DNA of 62,000 nucleotides from Adiantum capillus-veneris (lineage: Eukaryota; Streptophyta; Polypodiopsida; Polypodiales; Pteridaceae): assembly GCA_014529385.2 (NCBI GenBank), contig CM043969.1, positions 74,446,676 through 74,508,675 of the forward strand, read 5' to 3'. Below the pieces are notes generated by a model that saw nothing but the letters and a program-made list of their open reading frames with translations, was not told the origin of the DNA and ran no database searches. Below are positions 43,649-54,843 of the stretch, in pieces (the stretch's first letter is position 1; each line of letters opens with the position of its first letter). The position numbers were made by a program, and so were the translations under genes.

Positions 43649-44735
43649 GTGCATGATGAGTGCATGGGTTCTATATTTGTGACAAAAAGCATGCATAAAG
43701 GAGAGAGTAATTATATCATCAAAGTCTCTACACGATCAATGCACTACCTATTTCTATGCTTGGGTAGGGTGATCAAAGGGCTCACCAAGGAACACTACAG
43801 AGAGGAAGAGGAGGACAACCCCATAGCCAGGCATGGGAAACATTGGCGCGTGATTTTTGAGGTGGTACATGGCTCTCGCTTTGTGGTGGCAATGGAGGCA
43901 ATTGAAAACAACAAGGGGAAAGGTAAAGCAAGTGATTGTAAGAAGCCTTCTTCAAGGACTCTTGTAAAGGAGGTGGAGCCCAAAGAGGAGAAGATATCTG
44001 ACCAAGAAGAGGCTTTGTTGGCCCTCCTATGTCTCCAAGGTGAGTATCCTTTGGAAGATGTTGACCAAGACCTAGAAGGGGAGGATGTTGAAGATGAGAT
44101 CCCAAAGCTGCTCTTGTGCACCTTGCATCCAATTATAGTGGACGGTCAATAATTTCTCTTCTTTGACGACATTACCCACTCCCTTGAAATGCATCAAGAC
44201 GAAGCCCTCACTGTTCTTGCAATATATGCTAGGGTTCGTGATATACAGAACCCCCATCAAAAGACCAAGTTCCAAGTGGATTACTCCTCCACTCCCCTCA
44301 TCAACTCGTTTGCCTTGCCAGAGGGACAAAATTCGATGAAGAGTAGCTTTGCTCCCCACAAATGTCTCATGTGCTCAGGGTGCACTGATCTTGGCACAAT
44401 CAACATAACCAACAAGAACTTTTGCAAGCAAGACACTAGTAAGTATTTCATTCTTCCCAATTCTCATTGATGTTTCTTATAATCATAATCCAACGTTGTT
44501 TCCTTGCAGTTTGAGATGGATCGGTTTGCCCAACAAAAAGGTGGATCTCGCATGGAGGGTGACTCAAGGACGTTGCCTTGTGGAATTATCTCCCAAGCTT
44601 CAATGAAGAGATGGTCCGGGTCATCCACAACAAGTATACGGACTATGCATCAATGGAGATGTACAAGTGTAGAGCACTAAGCTCTATACAAAGGAAGATT
44701 ATTGCACAACCAATCATGATGAAGGACATGCAGGC
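43649..44735 (+). other. Unrecognised coding-like frames
   Basis: Frame 43649-44152 (167 codons) has a basic start and an acidic end (EEKISDQEEALLALLCLQGE and EDVEDEIPKLLLCTLHP). Frame 44189-44470 contains CLMCSGC and an N-I-T-N-K segment. A further frame runs 44578-44796. They follow the PPR remnant but match nothing known to me. They may be remains of a transposon protein. Confidence 0.35.
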
Positions 44736-45366
44736 CCTAACAGCAGGCACTTGCAAGCACCTTGGAGCACTTGCTGGAACATTCAAGTACTTGTAGACAC
44801 TTGCAAGTGCCTGCAAGTGCTCTATTTGTCCACTTTCAACACTTTGAAAGGCACTTGCTAGCACTTGGAAGCTCTTTTTAGCAATTTCAACCACCTGCAA
44901 ATGCTTGCAGGGTCTTAAAAGTGGTTAAAAGTGCTGTAAAGTGATTGCAGATGAAAGTTTTAAGCATTTTGAAGCAATTTTAACCACTTTAAAGCACCTT
45001 CAAGCACTTGCAGGACTTTGCAAGTGGTTGAAAGTGCTTCAAAGTGCTTTAATGTGCCTGCACAGGTGGTTCAAAGTGTTTGCAAGTGCATAAAAGTTAG
45101 GCACTTTTTAGCACTTGCAAACATTTGTAGGCGTTTAAAAGTGCTTGGAAGTGCTTTGCAGGTGGTTAAAAGTGTTTGCAAGTGCTTAATAGTTAAGCAT
45201 TTTTTAGCACTTGTAAGCACTTTTAAGCACCTGCAAGCACTTGCAGGCATTTCCAAGTGTTTGGAAGTGCTTGCATGTGCTTAAAAGAGCCTGTAGGTGG
45301 CTGAAAGTGCTTGTAAGTGCTTAAAAGGTGAGCACTTTCAACCACTTTTAGCACTTTATACACTTT
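44736..45366. repeat. Minisatellite of AAGTGCTT / AAGCACTT words
   Basis: For ~630 bases the sequence is built from AAGTGCTT and its reverse complement AAGCACTT, joined by short links such as GCAAGTG, TTGCAGG and TTTTAG. The orientation switches many times, giving many small inverted pairs. No frame is conserved and no fixed period is seen. ORFs here on both strands are low-complexity by-products. Confidence 0.9.
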
Positions 45367-45398
45367 AAAGACAGAGAAGACTAGAGTATCTACATGGC

Positions 45399-46007
45399 TC
45401 ACACTTCCTCCTTCATCCTTGCAGCATCATTGAATCCAAAGGACTTGGAGAGTACCCTTGTAAGGGCTCCAATTTCAGCCTCCTTTTTGGCAATCACAGT
45501 TGTGCTTTCTGTTGAGAGGCTTTCAGTTTCTCCACCTCCTCTCTGAGGCTCTCCACCTCTGCAAAACCTGAAAAGTACCGGATACTCCACCGATGCTGCA
45601 AGCAAAGCCATGGAGAAAAATGATTTGCAGCTACCAGTGTTGAAAAATAGAATTTTTTGCCATGCATTGCCATGAGGCGCATAGGCATACGACCAAAACG
45701 CAATGTAGAACTCACCTTTTCGAGCAAATGTTTTAGCCAACAACCCGCATTTGGAGAGGAAAGTTTTGGCGATTGTACTTGTTACTGGGGTCTGTATCAT
45801 TGTTTTGGTTGCAAGGGATTGCTGTGTCCTGGTTGTTGAAGGCGTCTGCTGTGTCCCATGTGTTGCGGGGGTCTATTGTGTGGTGGTTGTTGTTGCAGGG
45901 GTCTGTTGTGCTGTGGTGTTTGCTGCAGGGGCCACCTGTTGTGTCACCTCCGTGCTCTGAGTCGGGTTTTTGCACTTCCTGGAGGGAGTGTTCTTCTTGG
46001 GAGTCAT
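45399..46007 (-). CDS. Unrecognised Thr/Gln/Pro-repeat and coiled-coil protein, damaged
   Basis: The minus strand opens with ATG at 46007: MTPKKNTPSRKCKNPTQSTE, then four or so degenerate repeats of T-Q-Q-T-P-A-T (about 45960-45790, one broken by TAG), then IAKTFLSKCGLLAKTFARK. A GTGAGT donor follows at 45715. After a TTTTCAG acceptor at about 45570 comes FAEVESLREEVEKLKASQQK, a coiled coil, then in another frame EIGALTRVLSKSFGFNDAAR. The family is unknown. The intron-exon structure suggests a cellular or DNA-transposon gene; the stop and frame change suggest it is decaying. Confidence 0.45.
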
Positions 46008-46216
46008 CTCTACAGAGGGTGTTACTGCAACCTTTATGCTTCCATGCCAGGGGTAATGGGGGTAGAGAGCTCCGCCAAGGCTATGGCACAGCGCGACGGG
46101 TGCAATCAGGGATAGAGCGCAACGTCTACAACATGCAATGGAGGGAGCACGAGCTATGGGAGCATAGCACGTACACAGATACAGGCGGGCGTTCGAGTGA
46201 CAAGCTAGTTGCGTGA

Positions 46217-46468
46217 GAGGAAAGGAGAAAGAGGAGAAGGAGTGTGGGCCATCATGACTGTAAGTTCAAAGAAAGGGGACCCACTCCAACCCCATAATGG
46301 CTCGCATGCATCTAGATTATATGTACATAAATTATATTGCATGCAAATTTAGAATTTCCCTCTCCCTCTTTTCCCAAATTTGAAAATCGTTGAATTTCCC
46401 TCCACCTGGGTGCTATTGGTGGTACCACCAAAAGGCACAAAAAGTGGTACCACCTAAACATGCTTTCA

Positions 46469-46542
<74 letters not shown>

Positions 46543-46680
46543 CGACATTATATCTACTTTTTATACCTTAAAACTAATTTTTATCTCTTTTTTCTATAAA
46601 AAAAAGCTATGTTTTCTATTTATTTACGCTATTTCTCTCTAATACATATTTCTATTTATACCACTTTTTTCCTCTCTCTT

Positions 46681-46739
<59 letters not shown>

Positions 46740-47368
46740 ATTTTCCCCTGTCTCCCTTTATTTTTTCTCTCTTTACTTGCATTTTTCTACTCTACTCTTT
46801 TTCACTATCTCTTTTTTTTCTAATTTCTTTTTTCTAGTCACATTTTTAATTTTTACTCTTTTATTTTCTATTTAACATTTCATTAGTTTTTTAAATTTTT
46901 TTCTACACAATCTCTTTCTTTGATCTCTTTTCAAGTTTCACGTTAGTTGATCAAGAAAGTTTCAAGCAAGCTTATTCTACAAGCAAGTCTATTTGCAAAT
47001 AAAGCGCATCTTCTACAACGATTTCCCTAAGCTTAGTCTACTCTATCAATCGATTTATACAAAAAAAAACTAAAAACCATTAAGGGTGAAAGCATGGAAT
47101 GGTGGCTCAATTAGCTGTGTCCATGGACACCTACTATCAAAAACTTTGGCCTACAATTAGACAAAAATTCACATAAAATTTCTATCATGATATATGTCAA
47201 TGGATAGCTCTTAAAGAATAAAATGTAGAAGTGCAATCACTTATAAATTTTATTTAGTTTGTATTCTTTTTTCCACAATATTGTTTTTGTGATATGCTAT
47301 CTAATAAATATCATTCCACCTATTCATGCTTAATCTACCCTAAGCTTAATCTACTCTATCAATCGATT

Positions 47369-47421
<53 letters not shown>

Positions 47422-47600
47422 CCATTATCGTGCTTGGAGGTCAAATATGACCTATGGACCAATAAAATGTGTACAATAGAGGCTCCTCTATCTAAGAAAG
47501 TACAATGTTTGCAATAACACATGTAGATGGGGGGGGGGGGGGGGGTTTGGCTAGGGGGGTGATACAATATAATGCAACAAATGTTTCTTAGGGGGATAGG
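46217..47600. repeat. Microsatellite-rich spacer
   Basis: (CT)n runs at 46472-46537 and 46686-46738, T/C-rich sequence between, a (GA)n run at 47372-47419 and a (G)17 run at 47529-47545. A ~30-base direct repeat (CTAAGCTTARTCTACTCTAT...) occurs at about 47027 and 47340. No gene is seen. Confidence 0.85.
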
Positions 47601-47605
47601 GGTGG

Positions 47606-47990
47606 CTAAGGGGGAGGAGGTGGATGTTGGGTGGGTTTCTGTGTGAGAAACTCCTCGATGATGGCTCTACCACCACGATAGATGGCATACTTACCTGCGG
47701 CCCGTGCATCTCGTACCTTCTGCAGCTCTTGCTTCTTTATCTTGAGTTGGGCAGGGGTTAGAGCCTCGCTAATCCATATATATGTTTGTGCCCTGAAAAG
47801 ATGCGTTTGCATCAAGAGTGCAATGTGGTCCTGTTTGGTCTTGAAAACAAGGCTCCCTTGGTTGGTGCAGGATCCTGACCGACGAATTCGATGGTGGGAA
47901 TGTCAAACTTGACTGATTGGATAGCATTGTTGAGCTTGGTTAATGTAGTAGGAAAATTGTCATTCTCCTCCCACCAAGAGGAGGGTAAGC
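47606..47990 (-). pseudogene. Retroelement protein fragment (A-x-L-T-P-A-Q...A-R-A-A-G-K type)
   Basis: Two minus-strand frames join: DIPTIEFVGQDPAPTKGALF with SRPNRTTL, then QTHLFRAQTYIWISEALTPA and QELQKVRDARAAGKYAIYRG. The pattern of a lead-in, E-x-L-T-P-x-Q, a basic helix and G-K-x-A-x-x-R-G is one I associate with ORFs preceding reverse transcriptases in LINE-like elements. No RT is next to it. The assignment is tentative. Confidence 0.4.
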
Positions 47991-47994
47991 CACC

Positions 47995-47997
<3 letters not shown>

Positions 47998-48037
<40 letters not shown>
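47998..48037. repeat. (GA)n microsatellite, 40 bases
   Basis: An uninterrupted GA run within the upstream part of the retroelement-like fragment. Confidence 0.97.
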
Positions 48038-48040
<3 letters not shown>

Positions 48041-48120
48041 GAGAGAGGTAGAATAGAGGAGAGGGAAGGGAGAGCACGCAAGTGCGATGGCGGGGGGAGC
48101 TTGAGAATAGAGTATGCCAC

Positions 48121-48500
48121 AAAAATGCGGCATACTCTGCTCTATATCTTATTATTAAGTGCCAATTGTTATTGCACCTACTATCACACCTATTATCGTG
48201 CTATATTTTAAAATGGTTTGATTACATGATATAAACCGCCTCCCTCTTCCCTTAGATTACATGATAACTTATGTATAGTATTTTTTAGTTTTGTAATAAA
48301 TATTTTTTTTAAATTGATACTTTAGTTACTTTTGTACCACTCACTATTGAAAATTTAGCTCCTCTACTCCAGTAGCTATTATAACTATACAGAACATGTT
48401 TTTTTAAAAATTTAGACATTTTTTTAATCGATTTTCCCTTTTCCTATCATATGCATTTTTTAAGTAGTTCTTGTAGTTTTTAATTTGTTTCTCTTTCTTT
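48121..48500. other. T-rich spacer without a gene
   Basis: A/T-rich sequence with T runs and no recognised feature. Confidence 0.4.
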
Positions 48501-51165
48501 GAATTAATCTTAGCACAACTTCACGCGTCTACAAGATGATCAAGATGATCGTAGCCTTCTGGACGGCCCCGAACGTGATCGATGGCTCAAGGAAAAACTC
48601 CCTTGTCCTTGAGCGAAGTGCAAATGACAATTCTACGCTTTTGAGGCGCATTACTTTGGAGCATGTGGAGAATGAAGGGCTTTGGCATCCTTGAAAAAGT
48701 GATTGAGTAGATGAGATCAACACATCCCCCCTTACCTTGCTTGAGGATACCCCCCATTGGTCTCTATTCAGTGGTGGTGCTCTGGCACGCAAGGCTGAAA
48801 GACAACGACAAGAGCAATCGTGCGCGAGGGCATGGCGTGTGGTGACCCTCCCTGACTACTCTACTTCAACATCTCCTCCACATGCACCACATGGAAATTT
48901 GAGCTTGAGGATGAGCACATGTTTGACATGGTGGATGAGTTATTGGCTCATGAAGGCAAGATGTGCGAGGAGGATTGTAGACCATGTACTCAACGGGCAT
49001 CAACAACGAAGAACAGGTTGTTGTCAAGTGTTCGAACACCTCTTTACGATGGTGCACAATACTCGGTGCTCCGGGCATCGTTGAAGTCCTCAACTTGCAA
49101 GCAAACTTTGGTTGGAGCAATGCAAGTGTAGATGCACTCCTTGGGTAAGTTCAATATATGAATTTTTATACATGGCACTCCCTTCTTTGTGTGGGCTTAC
49201 ATTTGTATCAATACTCTTTTTCATTGTAATTTGATGGGAAAAATGCTTCCTAAAGATCACCACATACCTCGGGATTGCCAATGAGTGAGATCGTATATCA
49301 TTCCACTTTTGCATGGAGTATGAGCATCTCCACGCATGTGTCAACAATAGCATAATATACCGCAATGAGCATGCACATGCTACCTCATGTCCTGTGTGTG
49401 GGGAAGCACGCTACAAGACTAGAGTGAGTAGGGTGCACCTACCCTGCAAGGTATTCATACATTTTTCATTAATCCCTTGCATTCAATACATATTTAAAAG
49501 CAAGTCTACGGTGGAGCTTCTCCCATGGCACGCCAACCACTACTCAAATGATGGAATGATCCATGTCCCTACCAATTCACCTGCATGGAGACACATAGAG
49601 ACTCAAAGGCTAGAGTTCTGGCTAGAGCCTTAACACTTGAGGCTTGGGATGGCGAGCGATGATGTCAATCCCTTTGGAATCAAGTCGACCTCATGGAGCT
49701 TTTGGCATGTGGTGATCATCAACAACAATATTCCACCATGGAAGACAACCAAGAAGTGCAATATACTTCTTTCTTTGCTTGTGCCAAGGAAGTACAAGGT
49801 GAAGATGTCAATCCCATTGGAATCAAGTCGACCTCATGGAGCTTTTGGCATGCACGTATTCAAGAATGTAGCTCACACCCTATGGGACCACATTATTGGT
49901 AAAACAAGTTATTTGAGGGTGAGGGAGGATTTGAGTGCCTTGAAACATATCCTTGCCTCTATCACTCCACGTTGAGCACCCAATGGGAAGATTATGCTTT
50001 CTAAAGCACCATGTATGCTGACCAAAGATGAGCTAGATCAAGTGAAGGGTTCCATGGCATCTGCACACCAACGGGATACATGTGGTCAGTAAGGGGAACT
50101 TTCACAAAAGCAAAGAAAAGTGGAAGCGTTTAATTATAATGGTTGAAGTCCCATGATTGGCACAAGATGTTATAGGTAATACTTTCTCTCTTTTTATATC
50201 ATCTCCCTCATTTCATTTAAATATTGATTTGTGTGTATGAATTTCTCTCGTTTTCTCGTTTTATTATAATTTTGACAATGTAGTTCATTTTGCCGGTCAG
50301 TATGTGCATATGCCAGGACAAGAAACTGAGGGGAGCTATTTTCAAACTCAAAGAGTTAGTAAGGTACACCACATCTTACTCAATTAAACTTTTTTATGTA
50401 CACAATATCCTCAACAAGCAGTTAGTGTACTCTTGTGTGTTATCTTGTAGATTGGTAAGTCCCAAAGAAATTGAAATAGATACCATCCCTACTGCTCAAA
50501 CACTTGCCGTGGAAATTGTGTGTGCCATTGAGGATGCATTTCCTCGATCCATTCTTCTTAGCCAAATCCACCGCTTGGTTCATGTGGCTGAGGAGATATC
50601 TATATGTGGAGTAGTGCATGCACGATGGATGTTCTTTTTAGAGAGGTTTTTAAAGACTCTCAAAGATTTTGTGCGGCTACAGTTCCCACCAGAGGCATGT
50701 ATGGCCGAAGGAGGGATCATGCAAGAGGCATTTATTTACATTTCAGAGTATTTGGCACAATTTGATCCCTCGATGACTCTCATGTGGTTATATGAGGAGG
50801 ATGTAAGGATGACTTTACACTTGCCAAGTGGAAAGGGAAGATTAATTTAACATAGATTTGGATCTATCCCGAGTGGTCAACAAATTTTGCATCCTCAATG
50901 CAAAGGTTAGGACCAAGTGGGTGGACTTGCATACAATGGAAAAGGCAAGGCATTTGCGAGAGAGGGTAGTATGGAAGCAAGCGAATGGAGGTAGGAGGAC
51001 ACCCCCAGTGCCTCGACACTTTGCATGTTTCCCAGATCTCATTAGTGCTGAGTGGATTTATGAGAGAATGATCGAAGAAAAAGCACACGGAGAAGACATC
51101 ACCGACAAGGAATGGGAGTATACACGAGGGTGCACACCAAAGGTAGAGTACTCATATACTTAAAC
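48500..51165 (+). pseudogene. CACTA (En/Spm) transposase, multi-exon and decayed
   Basis: In order: an N-terminal transposase-associated segment (DGPERDRWLKEKLPCP, about 48558-48610); VRTPLYDGAQYSVLRA (49029-49076); a GTAAGT donor at 49145; the Tnp2 core HACVNNSIIYRNEHAHATSC with P-V-C-G, VELLPWHANHYSNDGMIHVP and AWRHIE (about 49334-49600); SDDVNPFGIKSTSWSFW and an I-P-P-W segment (about 49656-49745); a K-S-H-D-W-H-like segment near 50150; then DUF4218 with FPRSILLSQIHRLVHVAEEI and FFLERFLKTLKDFVR (50540-50690). A last frame (50858-51163) may match the DUF4216 side. Stops and frame changes are frequent. Terminal CACTA repeats were not located. Confidence 0.85.
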
Positions 51166-51750
51166 CATATTGTATAGTTTTTTCTTGATTTTATCTTTGT
51201 AATTGATAAAAGGTTTTTTTCTATTTTATAGTGCCTTTCCTTTAACTGTATGTGGTCAAAGGGTCGACACTTTCGTACACATCAACCTCCAATATAATGC
51301 ATACATGGAGCGGTGTTGTGCATCATCTTTTTCTCTCTTACATCAATTCCCTAAGGTTAGTGCCCGTTGCTATTGTTCTTCTGTTTTGGGCTAAGTATTT
51401 CTTCTTGTTGTGCATTGATTATGTGAGGTACATGTATGCCATTCTTTGCATGGATTATGTGAGGTTTGTGTCAACTTGTTGGTACTAATGTCTGACAGTA
51501 TTATTAATTTGCTTCTTGCTTGTGTGCTGCATTTTTGCCTCTACTTGAAAGAGCATAAAGGAAAGCTTTTTCTTTTGTGTTTTTCTTCTTTTGCGTGAGA
51601 ACTTTGTTGTCTTGATATTCCCCGTGCTTCTAGAAAGAGAGTATTATCAAGTGCTACGAGAGTATTATCAAGTGCTGTTTGTTGCAATTGGGGATTGCAA
51701 TAGTGCTTAAATAGGAGTTAAAAATAAGTGTGCTTGCTATTGAAACAGGT
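51166..51750. other. Spacer 3' of the CACTA transposase
   Basis: No domain is recognised. A 20-base direct repeat, GAGAGTATTATCAAGTGCT, occurs at about 51637 and 51659. Confidence 0.4.
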
Positions 51751-51752
51751 TT

Positions 51753-53681
51753 TTATGGCGAATTCTCGCGAAGAGCATGCTTCATCCTCGGAGCTTATAG
51801 ATACAGACAATAGTGACTTTGAAAGAGGTTTGCAATGTTCTTGTGCTTGAAATTTTGTGTGGTGTATTTTGCAAATGCTCACGAAGAGCATGCTTGGTCC
51901 TGGAGATTGTGGATACAGACAACAGTGACTTTGAAAGAGGTTTGCAATATTCTTGTGCTTGAAAGTTTGTGTGGTGTATTTCATTGATGGGGCTTGTAGT
52001 TTGTGCTTTGCTTCTTACTTCACTTTGTCGTTCATGACATGTACTTCAACCTATCATGTGCCCTTGTAGAACTTGATGAGGCCTTTCAAAATGCAACCAT
52101 GAAGTTTAAAGGGAAGGCCAAAGTTGATGTTGGATGCTCCTCTCCTATTGAAAAGTAGCTTGTTGCAGGTCTGAATCACCACTCTTGCACTAGACACTAG
52201 CATATTCATGTCATTTATGCACGTTCTGTTGTGTCAGAGATGCGCGCTTATACAATGTCCACTCCATTGAAGGCGCCATCTACTGTTGTGTTTGGTGGTG
52301 TCAAGAGCCTTGGAGTTGGTGTTGTTTTGCCTTCACAGGCTCTTGTGATAGGAGGCATTCCAAGGATCGAACATGACCAGTACTTGCATACGACATCGCC
52401 GATCAAAAAAAGTGATCGTCGTTCTCTTTGCAAGGGCTTACAACTTGTCGCGAAGGAGGCTTACGCTGAAGGTGCCTTTCAGCCCGTTCTCCTTCTCTTG
52501 TTCGTTTGGTTGTTGTCTCACATGCTTGCTTGTTGGGTGCTTTTGTAGTCCACTTTGATGATGCTGGTGTGCCCCGTCGAGACTTGTTGTTAGTAGCTTC
52601 TATGAACGCGGTTCTGGTGTGTCAAAGAAGGCAAGTGGTGAGGGAGGCACTTGTAATTTATCATTGTATGTGAATGCGACAACTACTATCTTAAAGGCTG
52701 AACCGTTTGAGGGAGCTCTTTCGTTGTACCCTCAGAGCAGCATCGCATGCTATCTTCCATGGACACTCTCGTTAATGGGCACAATGAAGGGATCTATCTC
52801 GTCCACTATGAGGACGATTTCTTTTGTTGTTATTAAGGTTGACGAGGGCACTACTCTTGACGAGATTATTATGGTTGATGGGCCAGGTTGCGAGGACCGA
52901 TTTGTGGTCAATTTTTCCAGCTTTTGAGCCCTCTTGCATGTGTTCTTTTGCTAGTGCTTACTCTTGTTTTGATGCAGTTTTTCTTTGTGAAAGAGTAGAG
53001 GCATACTCTTTCCCGCATAGTGCAAGAGTTCAATGATTATGGCATAGCAATGTTTGTGTTGCGCAATGCGGGCATCCTCCAGAAGAAGAAGTGCTTGGCT
53101 GCATTTGACTTGACTACATTTGTGGATGTGCCTGAGGGACATCTTAGGTCATCCTTGAAAGAGGCTTTCACAACCCAGATCATGGAGTTGGGCTATGGAC
53201 AAAAGGTGTGACTTACTAGTTTTTAGATGCATTCTAAGTCTCCTTTGTGTTTTCAAGTTTCTTGAGTGCAAGTTGTTTTTGCAGGTGTCCGAGTTCTTCA
53301 CTTCAGCCAGGTTAATGGGACTCTTGTTCTTCACTTCAGCCAGGTTAATGGGACTCTTGTTAGCTTTGAATGCTCGAGCTATGGAAGATCGCGTGTGAGT
53401 CGGACCTATGCCAGCCCTATTGCTACTCTTGTGATGCTCCTCACTACATCATGCAGGTTCCTTCTTTGAAAGGACGCATACAAACACAAGATGGCAGTGA
53501 GTATACGGTGCTCGTCAAAGGCCTCCATGTGGACTCAATATTGTGTGCTGATTGGGATTTCCTAGATGTCCATTCGGAGTCCGTTGTGGATGCTCATTCC
53601 ATGCTGCTTCAAATCAAGCCTTCCAAAACTTTTACCGTCAATAGTGGTGGCTTCGTGATCAGCTACACTGAGAGGTTTTGA
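51753..53681 (+). CDS. Unrecognised multi-exon gene-like region
   Basis: The first exon reads MANSREEHASSSELIDTDNS and D-F-E-R up to a G|GTTTGC donor at about 51826. A TTGTAG acceptor at about 52069 leads to ELDEAFQNATMKFKGKAKVD. Later likely exons contain MSTPLKAPSTVVFGGVKSLG (from 52236), VHFDDAGVPRRDLLLVASMN (about 52550), YGIAMFVLRNAGILQKKKCL (about 53038) and GRIQTQDGSEYTVLVKGLHV (about 53475) with CESDLCQPYCYSC before it. Intron edges with gt/ag are plausible. No known family is recognised. Position next to the CACTA transposase allows a second transposon gene, a captured gene or an independent gene. Confidence 0.4.
51766..51981 (+). repeat. ~100-bp duplication covering first exon and donor site
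   Basis: Copy 1 (about 51766-51870) and copy 2 (about 51881-51981) share GAAGAGCATGCTT, GATACAGACAAYAGTGACTT and TGAAAGAGGTTTGCAAT. Both carry the exon end plus the GTTTGC donor, so two competing donors lie upstream of one acceptor. Confidence 0.85.
53294..53359 (+). repeat. Perfect 2 x 33-bp tandem duplication
   Basis: Bases 53294-53326 and 53327-53359 are identical. The unit is 11 codons, so the frame FFTSARLMGLL is repeated without a shift. Confidence 0.97.
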
Positions 53682-54690
53682 GGAGTGTTGTCTTCCATGT
53701 ACATTTTGACATGCGGTTGTCTACGTGCTCTTCGTGCCCTTGAATGCACTTTTCTTTTTGTTGTGTAGGAGAAACGATTGTGTTTTGTGGCTAGGTATGC
53801 TTTGCAATTTGATGCATCATGTAAGACTTGTTGAAATTAGATACGAGAAGAGACACACATAAATTTCTCATAGTCCAGTTCAGCCTTTCGCAGTTCTTAA
53901 CAATACCTTTTTGTATTTTCCTTTCTTCATTGCTATGCAAGTTTCTTTCATGTGTTTGCCTTCAAATCATGCCATCTTGTTGTATTAGGTCTTGCTGCAA
54001 ATTGAAAATTATACAAAGTTTTAGATCCTTTTTGAGGGACCAGATAATAACAAGGCCACTCCAAGGAGAGACCATGTTAATTCATACAATTTGGATTAAA
54101 AACAGTCAGAATGCCTTTCATCCCCCCTTCACAAAAGTAAGAAACCCAGCAAAAGTGCATACCGCCATAAGAAGATGGCCTAACTGGACAATTCAACCCC
54201 TACTCCGCAATGTATGTTAGAACCTTCCAGCTTTCCCACCTTTCTCAGCTCCATGAAATGCCTTAGAAGATCTTTGCTTCCATATTAGCACTTACAAAAA
54301 TCCAACATCCACACACGTTGTAGACATACAAAAAACCCATTTCCTTCAACACAAACTTCAACCAAGTTAACATACGGATAGCTTGGAGTCCCACTTCGAT
54401 TGCAAAAGTTAAGCATTTCACGACAAAAGCTAGTTAGGTAGCAAGGGTCGGGAGAGCCAGGTTAGAAGGAAAAATCGAGACCAACAATCCCTGCCAAGAG
54501 TGAATGTCCCCTAGGTTCAAAGAAATGCACTAGCAAGCCTAACAATGAGCACATCATTTTCTAGCCAAGTAAGAAGGAAAAATCGAGACCAACATCTAAG
54601 AAATCCCTGCCAAGAGTGAATGTCTCCTAGGCTCAAAGAATTGCACCAGCAAGCCTAACAATGAGCACATCATTTTCTAGCCCAATGTAT
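53682..54690. other. Spacer with a ~105-bp tandem duplication
   Basis: No gene is recognised. Copies at 54464-54566 and 54572-54682 are close to identical, the second with a short extra phrase (CATCTAAGAAAT). Confidence 0.7.
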
Positions 54691-54843
54691 TCATAGACAA
54701 AATGGACTAAAACTTTGCACCTCCTACTATAGAGCCATTGGTGCCATGCAAAGTTAAGAGAGCTTATGTGCGATGGCACAACAATGATGAGGAGATCTTG
54801 TCGCAACTCGTTAGACTCCATCCACAACTGACTGCGAGAGAGC

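Noticed and set aside
45751-46115. Plus-strand Cys/Val-rich proteins
   Set aside because: These are antisense readings of the T-Q-Q-T-P-A-T repeats, whose minus-strand frame has an ATG and splice signals.
47030-47370. ~30-bp direct repeats as ends of an inserted element
   Set aside because: The intervening 280 bases have no terminal inverted repeats or coding sequence, and a third partial copy lies at 47320.
54385-54470. Possible 5S rRNA-like sequence (AAGTTAAGCA and GGTCGGGAGAGCC)
   Set aside because: Only scattered short matches to 5S; the internal promoter boxes and overall length are not preserved.
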